From NCBI GenBank assembly GCA_965221785.1, contig CBDCSR010000001.1:62001-126000 (forward strand): 64,000 nucleotides of DNA, in the 5' to 3' direction. This document shows positions 16,865-25,090 of this stretch, piece after piece. A program made the position numbers and the translations under genes. Position 1 is the first letter of the stretch. Each line of letters begins with the position of its first letter. The notes under the pieces are model-generated. The model made no database searches, had not been told where the DNA came from, and saw only the letters and a list, made by a program, of their open reading frames with translations. The stretch is from BD2-11 sp965221785 (GTDB taxonomy: Bacteria; Gemmatimonadota; Gemmatimonadetes; Longimicrobiales; Gaopeijiaceae).

Positions 16865-19402
16865 ATGATGGCTGGCGAAGGGGGCAAAGGGAAGCCCGAC
16901 AAGCTCGCCGAGTATCGCGCCAAGAGGCAGGCGTCCCGCACCCCGGAACCGTTCGGCGGCGCGGCGCTCGCCGGGAGCCGCCTCTTCGTCGTCCAGCAGC
17001 ACGACGCCACGCGCCTGCACTGGGACTTCCGGCTGGAACTGGACGGGGTGCTGCTCTCGTGGGCCGTGCCGAAGGGCCCATCGCCCAATCCGCAGGACAA
17101 GCGCATGGCCGTCCACGTGGAGGACCATCCGCTGGACTACGCGGAATTCGAGGGGGTGATTCCGGAGGGCAACTACGGGGCGGGTTCGGTCATCCTCTGG
17201 GACAAGGGCGTGTGGGTGCCGATCGAGGATCCGCGCGCCGGACTTGAGAGCGGCAAGCTGCTCTTCGATCTGCGCGGCTTCAAGCTGAACGGCCGCTGGA
17301 CGCTGGTGAAGACGCGCCAGACCGAGAACTCGTGGCTCCTGATCAAGGAGTCCGATGCGTGGGTGGATGAACGCGGCACCGAGGCCTACCCGGTGGAGTC
17401 GGTCTATTCGGGGCTCGCGGTCAACGAGGTCGCTCATCCGGAGCGGCGCCAGGCAGCCGTGGAGGAGCGGGTCCGGGAGCTGGGCGCGCGCGAGGGCCGC
17501 GTCGAGTCCCGCGGGGTGCGCCCGATGCTCGCGACCTCGCGAGACACGCCGTTCACGCGCCCGGGATGGGTGTTCGAGATCAAGTACGACGGCTACCGCA
17601 TCATCGGCGCCCGCGAGGGGGGGCAGGCGGTGCTCTGGTCGAGGAACGGGAACGATCTTACCGCAACCTTCCCGGAGATCGCCCGGGCCGTGCGCGGCCT
17701 CCCGTTCGGCCATGTGATTGTCGACGGCGAGGTGGTGGTCCACGATGTCGCGGGCCTCCCCAGCTTCGCCCGGCTGCAGAAGCGCGGCCGCCTGCAGAAC
17801 CACGCCGGGATCCAGCGCGCGGCGGTCGAGCTTCCGGCGCGCATGTACGTTTTCGACCTGCTGGCGGTGGGCGACCTGGACCTGCGCCGCCTGCCCCTGC
17901 TGGCGCGCAAGCAGGTGCTGCGCGAGGTGCTGCCTCCCGCGGGGCCGCTGCACTTCTGCGATCACATCGCCGAGACGGGCGAGGTGATGTACGAACACGT
18001 CACGCAGATGCGGCTCGAGGGCGTGGTCGCCAAGAAGGCGGACAGCATCTACGTGTCGGCGCGTTCGGGCTCCTGGATGAAGATCCGGGCGGTGGAGACC
18101 GGGGACTTCGTGGTCGTCGGATGGTCCGAGCCGCAGGATGAGCGACCAGCGCTGAGTTCGCTGCACCTGGCCCGTTACCAGGGCGACACGCTGGTGCACG
18201 CGGGCAGCGTCGGCACGGGGTTCACGGCGGGGCAGCTCAGCGAAATCCGCGAGATGCTCCTGGAAATCGAGGTCGCGGAGTGTCCGGCCACCGGAGAGGG
18301 AGTCTTCATGCCCGGCCGGGTGCAGCGCTGGGTCCGCCCCGAGCTGGTTGCGGAGGTGCGTTACAAGAACTGGACCGAGGCAGGCCTGCTGCGCCATCCG
18401 TCCTTCGTCCGCTTTCGCGAGGACAAGCAGCCACGGGAATGCATCCTCGAGACGGACGATCCATTGCCCGAGACGCTGGCCGAGCCTCTGCCGGTGCATC
18501 CCCCGAGCGTCGCGCGCGAGGTGCACTTCACCAACCTGGACAAGGTGTTCTGGCCCGCGGAGGGGTACACCAAGGGCGACCTGATCGACTACTACCGCGC
18601 CATCTCGCCCTGGCTGCTTCCGTATCTGGCGGACCGCGCGCTGGTCATGACCCGCTACCCGGACGGCATCGACGGCAAGTCGTTCTATCAGAAGGACGCG
18701 CCCGAATGGGCCCCGGAGTGGCTGCGCACCGAGACGGTCTTCTCGGAAAGCTCCGGGCGCGATCTGAACTACTTCGTCGCCGATTCTCCGGAGGCCATCC
18801 TCTACATCGCGAACATGGGTACCATCCCGCTGCACATCTGGCACAGCCGCCTGGAGACGCCTTCCCGCCCGGACTGGTGCGTGCTGGACCTTGATCCCAA
18901 GGAGGCTTCGTTCAGCGATGTCATCCGGGTGGCCCGGTGCATCCGCAGGGTGTGCGATGAGGCTGGGCTTCCCTGCTACGTGAAGACGAGCGGGTCATCC
19001 GGTCTGCATGTCATGATCCCGCTGGGGCGGCGCTGCACCTATGAGCAGTCGCAGCTGTTCGGCGGGGTGATGAGCCGTGTGATCGCGGTCGAGCTGCCGG
19101 AGGTCGCCACGGTGGAGCGGCGGGTTAGCCGGCGCGACGGGAAGGTCTACCTGGACTATCTGCAGAACGGCCACGGCAAGCTGATCGCGGCTCCCTTCTG
19201 CGTGCGGCCCAGACCGGGCGCCCCTGTCTCCATGCCGCTCGAGTGGCGCGAGGTGAAGGACGGGCTGGCCATCGAGCAGCACACCATACGGACGGCGCCC
19301 GCACGCATGGCTGCCCTGGGAAGGGACCCGCTGGCGGCGGTGCTGGAGGAGGAGCCCGACCTGGTTGCCGCGCTGGAGCGGTTGATGGGGTGGTTGAGTT
19401 AG
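16865..19402 (+). CDS. ligD: Multifunctional DNA ligase D (PE-LIG-POL)
   Basis: An 845-aa ATP-dependent ligase for NHEJ repair. The domain order is 3'-phosphoesterase (residues 25-190; LHWDFRLELDGVLLSWAVPK), ligase (about 215-510; nucleotidyl-lysine motif EIKYDGYR with Lys240, plus EGVVAKKADS and WMKIR), and polymerase/primase (about 545-840; DWCVLDLDP with the metal-binding DxD, and KTSGSSGLHVMIPL). This is the order known from Pseudomonas-type LigD rather than the mycobacterial order. All three active sites look intact. The in-frame ORF extends upstream into ku on the other strand, but ATGATG at 16865 with a GGGGAG site is the start. The stop overlaps by 4 bp with the convergent hydrolase gene. 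Confidence 0.97.
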   Translation: MMAGEGGKGKPDKLAEYRAKRQASRTPEPFGGAALAGSRLFVVQQHDATRLHWDFRLELDGVLLSWAVPKGPSPNPQDKRMAVHVEDHPLDYAEFEGVIPEGNYGAGSVILWDKGVWVPIEDPRAGLESGKLLFDLRGFKLNGRWTLVKTRQTENSWLLIKESDAWVDERGTEAYPVESVYSGLAVNEVAHPERRQAAVEERVRELGAREGRVESRGVRPMLATSRDTPFTRPGWVFEIKYDGYRIIGAREGGQAVLWSRNGNDLTATFPEIARAVRGLPFGHVIVDGEVVVHDVAGLPSFARLQKRGRLQNHAGIQRAAVELPARMYVFDLLAVGDLDLRRLPLLARKQVLREVLPPAGPLHFCDHIAETGEVMYEHVTQMRLEGVVAKKADSIYVSARSGSWMKIRAVETGDFVVVGWSEPQDERPALSSLHLARYQGDTLVHAGSVGTGFTAGQLSEIREMLLEIEVAECPATGEGVFMPGRVQRWVRPELVAEVRYKNWTEAGLLRHPSFVRFREDKQPRECILETDDPLPETLAEPLPVHPPSVAREVHFTNLDKVFWPAEGYTKGDLIDYYRAISPWLLPYLADRALVMTRYPDGIDGKSFYQKDAPEWAPEWLRTETVFSESSGRDLNYFVADSPEAILYIANMGTIPLHIWHSRLETPSRPDWCVLDLDPKEASFSDVIRVARCIRRVCDEAGLPCYVKTSGSSGLHVMIPLGRRCTYEQSQLFGGVMSRVIAVELPEVATVERRVSRRDGKVYLDYLQNGHGKLIAAPFCVRPRPGAPVSMPLEWREVKDGLAIEQHTIRTAPARMAALGRDPLAAVLEEEPDLVAALERLMGWLS

Positions 19403-20073
19403 CTGGTTCGGGCCATCCATCCCGCCGCCGCGTCCGCCACCTCGGCCATCACTTCCTCGTGGGTGCGGCCGCTTCTCTTGAGCACCTTGAACGAGTGGTC
19501 ACCGCCCTCGACCACGTGCAGCGTCGCGCGGGGCCCCAGCCGATCGACCACAGGGCACAGGAAGTCCAGGTTGGCCAGCCGGTCGCGCGTGCCCTGGACG
19601 AACAGCAGGGGCAGCTCGACCTCGTGCAGGTGCTCGCTCCGCTCGATGCCGGGGGGCTTGCCGATGCCGTGCAGGGGAAAGCCGAGGAAGACGATCCCGC
19701 GCACGCCCGCGAGCGGGGCGTCCGCCGCGGCCAGCGAGGTCATGCGGCCGCCCATGGACTTGCCCCCCGCCAGCAGCGGCAGGTCGGGCGCGGCCTCGTG
19801 CGCCGCCGCCACCGCCCGCCGCACCGTGGCGGTCAGGATGCGTTGCGGGTTGGGATACCGGCGCCCCGCCTCCATGTAGGGGAACTGGTAGCGAAAGGTG
19901 GCGACCCCGCGCTCGGCCAGCAGCCCCGCCATCTCCTCCATGAAGACGTGGCGCATGCCCGCGCCCGCGCCGTGTCCGAGGACCAGCAGGGCCCGCGCCT
20001 CGCGCGGCCGCACCAGCAGCGCGGAGACAGAGCCCCCGGCGACCTCGAAGGAGAGGGAACGGGCCTGCGTCAT
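19399..20073 (-). CDS. Alpha/beta hydrolase of the Tex30/KANL3-like family
   Basis: A 224-aa cytoplasmic hydrolase. The oxyanion/early strand is VLGHGAGAGMRH, the nucleophile elbow GGKSMGGRM (Ser), the acid FVQGTRDRLANLD and the histidine VEGGDHSFK, so a full catalytic triad is visible. The pattern GHGAGAGM...GGKSMGGR...GDHSF is that of the small dienelactone-hydrolase-like/Tex30 group, whose substrates are unknown in bacteria. ATG 20073 is used. It lies 30 bp downstream of the MoaD-like gene on the same strand and is probably the third gene of the propeller-MoaD operon. It meets ligD convergently with a 4-bp overlap. Confidence 0.88.
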   Translation of the reverse strand: MTQARSLSFEVAGGSVSALLVRPREARALLVLGHGAGAGMRHVFMEEMAGLLAERGVATFRYQFPYMEAGRRYPNPQRILTATVRRAVAAAHEAAPDLPLLAGGKSMGGRMTSLAAADAPLAGVRGIVFLGFPLHGIGKPPGIERSEHLHEVELPLLFVQGTRDRLANLDFLCPVVDRLGPRATLHVVEGGDHSFKVLKRSGRTHEEVMAEVADAAAGWMARTS

Positions 20074-20103
20074 CCGGCGCTCACGCTCATCCGCCGCGCC
20101 CGC

Positions 20104-20379
20104 TCATCCGCCGCTGATCGAGGGAAGCACGAGAATCTCGCTGCCCGCCCCGACCCCCGTCCCGAGGCCACCCGTGAAGCGGATGTTCTCGCCGTCCACG
20201 AAGATGTTCACATGGGGCCGCAGCGCACCCTGTTCGGTCATCAGGCGGTCGTAGAGGCCGGGGTGGGAAGCCCTCAACGCGCCGAGCACCCCGCCCACTT
20301 CGCCCCTGCCGCCGGCCACCTCCACTACCGCCCGCCCGCCGGCCAGCTCGCGCAGCGCCTCCGGGAGCACGATCCTCAC
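20104..20379 (-). CDS. MoaD/ThiS family ubiquitin-like protein
   Basis: A 91-aa beta-grasp protein ending in SISGG, the C-terminal Gly-Gly that MoaD/ThiS proteins use for adenylation and thiocarboxylate formation. The segment PHVNIFVDGENIRFTGGL followed by EILVLPSISGG is the typical family end. The GTG start (20379) overlaps the stop codon of the preceding propeller gene in a GTGA arrangement, so translation is probably coupled. No moaE, moeB or thi gene is nearby. This pairing with an Asp-box propeller is, as I recall, seen repeatedly in bacteria without an assigned function. Sulfur-carrier activity is inferred from the C-terminus only. Confidence 0.88.
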   Translation of the reverse strand: MRIVLPEALRELAGGRAVVEVAGGRGEVGGVLGALRASHPGLYDRLMTEQGALRPHVNIFVDGENIRFTGGLGTGVGAGSEILVLPSISGG

Positions 20380-21485
20380 ACCACGCACGCCTTCACGCAC
20401 ACGACCGGCGGGAGCCCGTCGCGCACCAGCTCCCAGGAGTCGCCGTCGTCGCGCGAGGCGTACACCTTGCCGCTGCGCGTCCCGAAGAACACCTGACCGG
20501 GCGCCAGCGTCGCGAGCGCATCGCGCAACACCGTCTCGTACGCGTTCTCCTGCGGAAGCCCCTCGGTGAGCGGGTGCCAGCTCGCCCCGCCGTCCCGCGT
20601 CCGGTACACGCGCAGCTTCGCGTCCGGCGTGCAGCGGAAGCCGTCCGACTCGATGGGCACGATGTAGACGGTGTCGGGATCTCCCGGATGCATCGCCATG
20701 GCGAAGCCGAAGTCCGAGGGAACCCCGTTGGCGATGTCGACCCAGGTATCCCCCCAGTCCTCGCTCCGGTAGAGCCCCCAGTGGTTCTGCAGGAAAAGCC
20801 GTCCCGGGTTCGTGGGATGATGCGCGATCTTGTGCACGCACTGTCCGAACTCGGGGTGCTTGTCGGGGAGGAACTCCGCGCGCACGCCCTGGTTGCGCGC
20901 CACCCACGTGGCTCCGCCGTCGTCGCTCCGGTAGGCGCCGGCCGCCGAAATGGCGATCATCATGCGCCCGCCAGGCTCGCCGTCACCGACGATGGTGTGC
21001 AGGCAGAGCCCGCCCGCGCCCGGCTGCCAGCGCTCGCGATGGGGATGGTTCAGCAGGCCCTCCACCGGCCGCCACGATTCCCCTGCGTCCCGCGACTCGA
21101 AGAGGCACGCGGGTTCGACGCCCAGGTGGATCACATCGGGTTCGACCTCCGAACCCGGCCGGATCTGCCAGATGCGCTTGAGCGAGAGCTCCGAATCCTC
21201 CGGAAACCCGACCCGGCGTTCATCCTTCCCGGACCAGGTCGCCCCGAAGTCGTCGGAGAAGCGGAGCGTCGTCCCCCAGAAGGGGCTGCCCGGCGCCGCC
21301 CACAGACGCGATCGGCCGGCGCGATCGTCGTACGCCATCGCATAGACTTCCTCGCCCGGAAAGTGCGGGCCTGCCAGCTCCCAGCCGCCGCCATCGCGCG
21401 CGCGTGCCAGGAAGGCCCCCTTGGTCGTACCCACCAGCAACACTGTATTCCCGCCGGCGACCTCGAACTGCGCCGACGTCTTCAT
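20376..21485 (-). CDS. Asp-box (BNR/sialidase-like) beta-propeller protein
   Basis: A 369-aa propeller with at least six Asp-box turns of the SxDxGxTW type: SDDFGATW, SRDAGESW, SDDGGATW, SEDWGDTW, TRDGGASW and SRDDGDSW. It has no signal peptide, so it should be cytoplasmic, unlike secreted sialidases; the family is sometimes labelled exo-alpha-sialidase, but no sialidase Arg triad can be assigned. ATG 21485 begins the MKTSAQFEVAGG segment; the open frame further upstream is low-complexity. It is the first gene of an operon with moaD-like (overlapping by 4 bp) and an alpha/beta hydrolase. The strict pairing suggests that propeller and ubiquitin-like protein work together. Confidence 0.85.
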   Translation of the reverse strand: MKTSAQFEVAGGNTVLLVGTTKGAFLARARDGGGWELAGPHFPGEEVYAMAYDDRAGRSRLWAAPGSPFWGTTLRFSDDFGATWSGKDERRVGFPEDSELSLKRIWQIRPGSEVEPDVIHLGVEPACLFESRDAGESWRPVEGLLNHPHRERWQPGAGGLCLHTIVGDGEPGGRMMIAISAAGAYRSDDGGATWVARNQGVRAEFLPDKHPEFGQCVHKIAHHPTNPGRLFLQNHWGLYRSEDWGDTWVDIANGVPSDFGFAMAMHPGDPDTVYIVPIESDGFRCTPDAKLRVYRTRDGGASWHPLTEGLPQENAYETVLRDALATLAPGQVFFGTRSGKVYASRDDGDSWELVRDGLPPVVCVKACVV

Positions 21486-21658
21486 TCCCACATCCTCAGC
21501 ATCGTCTTCCACGTCCTGGCATCCCTTGCACGATCCCCCCGGCAACCCGTTGAAGACTATCGCGAACGGAGGCGGACACAAGACTTGGCGGCAGCGCCCC
21601 GCGGCTCCGGGAGCGACGCCGTCTGGCGCATCCCCCGGCTCCCGTGCATCATTCCGCC

Positions 21659-22402
21659 ATGCGCATATGGACGGGAACCAGCGGCTTCTCCTACAAGGAA
21701 TGGAAGGGCCGCTTCTATCCGGAGAAGCTCCCACAGCGCGCCTTCCTCTCGCACTATGCCGGCGAACTGCCAGCCGTCGAGATCAACAACACCTTCTATC
21801 GGCTGCCGAAGGTCGACCTGCTGGCGAAATGGGCCGAACAGGTGCCGGAGGAGTTCCGCTTCTCGATCAAGGCATCGCGCCGGATCACGCATTTCAAGCG
21901 CCTCGGGCTCTCGAGCACCGACGAGACCACGTATCTGGTCGAGACCTGCGCCACCCTCGGACCGCGGCTGGGCGTCATTCTCTTCCAGCTGCCGCCCAAG
22001 ATGAAGAAGGATGCGGGGCGGCTGGCCGCCTTCCTGGAACTGCTTCCCGACGGCACCCGCGCCGCGTTCGAGTTCCGCAACCCCTCCTGGTTCGACGACG
22101 AGGTCCGAACCCTGCTGGCCGACCGCGACTTCGCCCTGGTCCACGCTGACGTCGACGAACCGCTTCCGGGCCTGCCCCCGGACGCACCCCTGGCTTCCGG
22201 CACCTGGGGCTACCTGCGCATGCGCCGCCTCGGCTACACGCGCGATGAGCTGGAACGATGGATGGAGCGCGTCGAGAGGCAGGGCTGGGACGACGCGTTC
22301 GTCTTCTTCAAGCACGAGGACGAAGCGGCCGGGCCCGCGATGGCGAAGGACTTCCTCTCGCTGGCCAATTCCTCCTCAGGCGGAGCCGGCGATCCGGAGT
22401 AA
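21659..22402 (+). CDS. DUF72 family protein
   Basis: A 247-aa protein of the DUF72 family, a TIM-barrel-like fold of unknown function. Family blocks are clear: IWTGTSGFSYKEWKGRFYPE, AVEINNTFYRLPK, FSIKASRRITHFKRL, LGVILFQLPPKM, AAFEFRNPSWFDDEV and DDAFVFFKHED. ATG 21659 is chosen over the in-frame ATG five codons earlier because homologues begin with the MxIxxGTSGFSY strand. It is divergent from the propeller gene. Its 3' end overlaps the fic remnant (opposite strand) by 27 bp. Confidence 0.9.
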   Translation: MRIWTGTSGFSYKEWKGRFYPEKLPQRAFLSHYAGELPAVEINNTFYRLPKVDLLAKWAEQVPEEFRFSIKASRRITHFKRLGLSSTDETTYLVETCATLGPRLGVILFQLPPKMKKDAGRLAAFLELLPDGTRAAFEFRNPSWFDDEVRTLLADRDFALVHADVDEPLPGLPPDAPLASGTWGYLRMRRLGYTRDELERWMERVERQGWDDAFVFFKHEDEAAGPAMAKDFLSLANSSSGGAGDPE

Positions 22403-22826
22403 CGCATCTCGCCCGCGCGGCGTGAGGCGGTATTTCTGATTCCTCGCTGTCGGCGAGTCGGGACGAGTCATCTCCACGAATCCGGACGCCATCGCCGGAT
22501 GCAGGTAGTTCTTTCGGAAGGACGGCCGGTGCGAGAGATTCAACTCGGCCATGAGGGCGACCGCAGCCTTCGGGCCCGTGTTCAGGGACGCCAGCAGGCG
22601 CGCAGCCGCGTAATAGTCGTTCTGCCGGGCATGAACCAGGCTTTCGACCGGGGTCCCGGCAAAGAGCGCCTTCCAGCGCGTCAGGATCAGCGTCTGCCAT
22701 AATCGTCCCAGGCGTCCGTTGCCGTCCTCGAAGGGATGAACGAACTCGAACTCGTAGTGGAAGACCGAACTCTTCGATGCGCCCGAGGATGGCCGGCGTG
22801 ATGGCATAGGGTGGGGAATCGGCCAT
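22376..22826 (-). pseudogene. Broken fic gene (Fic AMP-transferase remnant)
   Basis: The 3' part, in one frame, has the Fic core HPFEDGNGRLGRLWQTL (motif near 22709-22738) preceded by VFHYEFEFV and followed by a C-terminal winged-helix-like tail (FVEMTRPDSPTARNQKYRLT). The 5' part, beginning at ATG 22826 behind a GGAGGG site, reads PPYAITPAILGRIEE, the usual N-terminus of Fic proteins, but in a different frame. The switch falls near 22765. Family members have roughly 100 residues between these two blocks, so an internal deletion plus frameshift has destroyed the gene. The motif itself is intact (His and the GNGR loop), but a start for a functional protein is missing. Confidence 0.75.
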
Positions 22827-22928
22827 TCGCCCTCCGGGTTGGCCGTTTGAGAGGTCGACCTGAGTAATCTAGTATTTCGGGGATAACCGGCGATCTCACG
22901 TTCCGCCCATGCAAGGGAGACGAAGCCC

Positions 22929-23513
22929 ATGGCCGAGTCACGCAGAACCTTCTTGAAGCAGTCCGCGGCGACGGTAGCCGTGGTGTCGTTGCCGGGTTGC
23001 GCACCAACCGCGGCGGAGAGTCCGGACGCGCTCGTTCCGGCCACGCTTCGGGCCGTCGGCGAGGCGGTGCTGCCGAAAGAGCTCGGTGCGGATGGTCGGG
23101 AGCGGTCGGTGGCCGCCTTCGAACTCTGGTCGGAAGGGCTGGAGCCGGTGGCGGAGATGCCCCATCCGTACCTGGTGCCCGAGACGGTCTACACGGGGCC
23201 GGACCCCCGGCCGGGCTGGGCCGCGCAGCTGAGCGGGCTGGACATCGAGAGCGGCAAGCGCTTCGGGGCATCGTTTGCCGAGGTCGGAGTGCGTGAGCGG
23301 CGACTGATCCTCGAGCCGCACGTGCGCCGGGCCGGTCCCGATTTCGGGCGGCCGGAGAACGCCGCGCACATCGCCGTCGCCCTCGCGGCCCACTTCTTCG
23401 CTTCCCCGATCGCGACCGACCTCTGCTACGGACGGGCCATCGCCAAACAGCAGTGCCGAGGCCTCGCGGGCGCCGGAGACGAGCCTGCCCCGCTGCCGGG
23501 AGCCGCGTCATGA
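22929..23513 (+). CDS. Gluconate 2-dehydrogenase subunit 3-like protein (Tat signal)
   Basis: A 194-aa protein with a twin-arginine signal (SRRTFLKQSAATVAVVSLPG) and a following cysteine that may be lipidated. Its position directly before a GMC oxidoreductase, with an ATGA overlap, and its size fit the small subunit-3 family of FAD-dependent sugar/alcohol dehydrogenases. This subunit helps export the folded flavoprotein through the Tat system. No cofactor motif is expected or seen. ATG 22929 follows a GGGAGACGAAGCCC stretch. Confidence 0.8.
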   Translation: MAESRRTFLKQSAATVAVVSLPGCAPTAAESPDALVPATLRAVGEAVLPKELGADGRERSVAAFELWSEGLEPVAEMPHPYLVPETVYTGPDPRPGWAAQLSGLDIESGKRFGASFAEVGVRERRLILEPHVRRAGPDFGRPENAAHIAVALAAHFFASPIATDLCYGRAIAKQQCRGLAGAGDEPAPLPGAAS

Positions 23514-25090
23514 GCCAGGTAATCGAGAGCGATGTCTGCATCATCGGAGGCGGCATCAGCGCGGCCATGGTCGCGGAACGTCTCGCGGAGCGCACCGAGG
23601 CGTCCATCACGGTCGTCGAGGCGGGCGGGCGCACGGCTTCCCTGGCAGAGAGAACGGCGACCCGGGCGCGCATGCTCGCGTACGGCGAGAATCCCTACCC
23701 GAACGACCACATCCCCGGCCAGACGGGCACGGGCGAGATGTACCAGTCGATGGTCCTGGGGGGCGCCGCGATGCACTGGGGGGGCGCCGTGCCCCGGTAT
23801 TCGCCGGAGGATTTCCGGGTGCGCTCCCTCTACGGGGTCGGGTACGACTGGCCCATCACCTTCGACGACCTGGAGCCCTACTACCAGGAGGCCGAGGAGC
23901 GCATCGGCGTCGCCGGGGAGCAGGGCCCGCCCGAGTACGATCCCCGTTCCAGGCCGTATCCGATGCCGCCCCTGCCGCTCTCCTGGAACCTCCTGCGCAT
24001 GCGCGAATGGACGGACGCGGCCGGCATCCCCTTCTGGACCCAGCCGTGGGCGCGAAACACCGAGCCGTGGCGGGGACGTAACGTTTGCCAGCGCTGCGAC
24101 ACCTGCGCGGTCTGCCCGACGGGTGCCAAATACACTCCGGATTTCGCCTTCGACCGCCTCCTCGCCGCCGGGCGCATGCGCCTTCACGGCCGCACGCTGA
24201 TTCGCTCGCTGCATCTCGCATCCGGCTCGGACCGCGTCGAGTCGGCCACGGGATTTCATCAGGACGCCCCCGACCAACCGGTCGAATTCCGGGCGCGAAC
24301 CTTCGTCCTCGCGGCTGGTCACAGCTGGAGTTCGCATCTCCTTCTGCTGTCCGCCAACAGCCGCTTCCCCAACGGTTTGGCCAACAGCACGGACAATGTC
24401 GGCCGCTACATGACCGGGCACTGGTTCGCCAGCGGCTTCATCGAGCTGCCCATGAGGCTCTACCCGGGGATCTTCCCCAGCAACAGCCTGCTGTCGCACC
24501 GGTTCGCGAGTCCGGGGCCGCTGGACCGCTACCTGCGCCACGACATCCGGCTGTGGGAGTCGACCGTGGGCCGCGACGCCCGTCTGACGGCGGACGACGG
24601 GGGAGTCCTCTGGGGCGACGAGGTGATGGCGGACTGGCGCGCGCGCACCCGGTCCACCGCGACCGCGCGCATCCGGTCGTACTACGACGTGATTCCCACC
24701 CCGGCGAGCCGTCTCACCCTCGACCCGGGCAGGCGCAACGCGCACGGGGATCCGATGCCGCGCATCGACTACGTGGCGGGCCAGGCCACCCTCGACCTGG
24801 AGCCGCACACCCACGAGACCCTGCTGAGCCGTTTCAACGAGCTCGCGCACGCGGCGGGCGGGCGCATGATGAGTACGCGGGCGTCACGTCTGTTCGAGCA
24901 TCCCGGAGGGGGGTGCCGGATGGGCGACGATCCCTCGACCAGCGTGGTGGACCGCTGGGGACGCACCCACGACCACGAGAACCTGTTCGTGGTGGGCGCG
25001 CCCACGATCGTCTCCAGCGGCTGCGCCAACGGAACCCTCACCTTCTGCGCGCTGTCGCTGATGGCCGCCGAGGAGATCGCGAAGGGTTAG
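23510..25090 (+). CDS. GMC family FAD-dependent oxidoreductase
   Basis: A 526-aa flavoprotein. The N-terminal dinucleotide-binding fold is CIIGGGISAAMVAERLAE followed by VVEAGG. The FAD-contact region is GTGEMYQSMVLGGAAMHWGG, and the C-terminal GMC block is the conserved HPGGGCRMGDD / NLFVVGAPTIVSSGCANGT, with the catalytic His upstream and Asn near the end. A cluster CQRCDTCAVCPTGAKY has four cysteines, as in the Cys-rich segment of gluconate/2-keto-gluconate-type dehydrogenases. It likely oxidises a sugar or alcohol in the periplasm as partner of the upstream Tat subunit, with which it overlaps by 4 bp (ATGA). Electron acceptor and substrate are unknown. The stop overlaps the convergent DHS-like gene by 4 bp. 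Confidence 0.92.
   Translation: MSQVIESDVCIIGGGISAAMVAERLAERTEASITVVEAGGRTASLAERTATRARMLAYGENPYPNDHIPGQTGTGEMYQSMVLGGAAMHWGGAVPRYSPEDFRVRSLYGVGYDWPITFDDLEPYYQEAEERIGVAGEQGPPEYDPRSRPYPMPPLPLSWNLLRMREWTDAAGIPFWTQPWARNTEPWRGRNVCQRCDTCAVCPTGAKYTPDFAFDRLLAAGRMRLHGRTLIRSLHLASGSDRVESATGFHQDAPDQPVEFRARTFVLAAGHSWSSHLLLLSANSRFPNGLANSTDNVGRYMTGHWFASGFIELPMRLYPGIFPSNSLLSHRFASPGPLDRYLRHDIRLWESTVGRDARLTADDGGVLWGDEVMADWRARTRSTATARIRSYYDVIPTPASRLTLDPGRRNAHGDPMPRIDYVAGQATLDLEPHTHETLLSRFNELAHAAGGRMMSTRASRLFEHPGGGCRMGDDPSTSVVDRWGRTHDHENLFVVGAPTIVSSGCANGTLTFCALSLMAAEEIAKG

Noticed and set aside
15995..18844. Long minus-strand open frame extending ku upstream by about 2 kb
   Set aside because: It is the antisense of ligD; only the last 274 codons have the Ku signature, and the Ku start has its own ribosome site.
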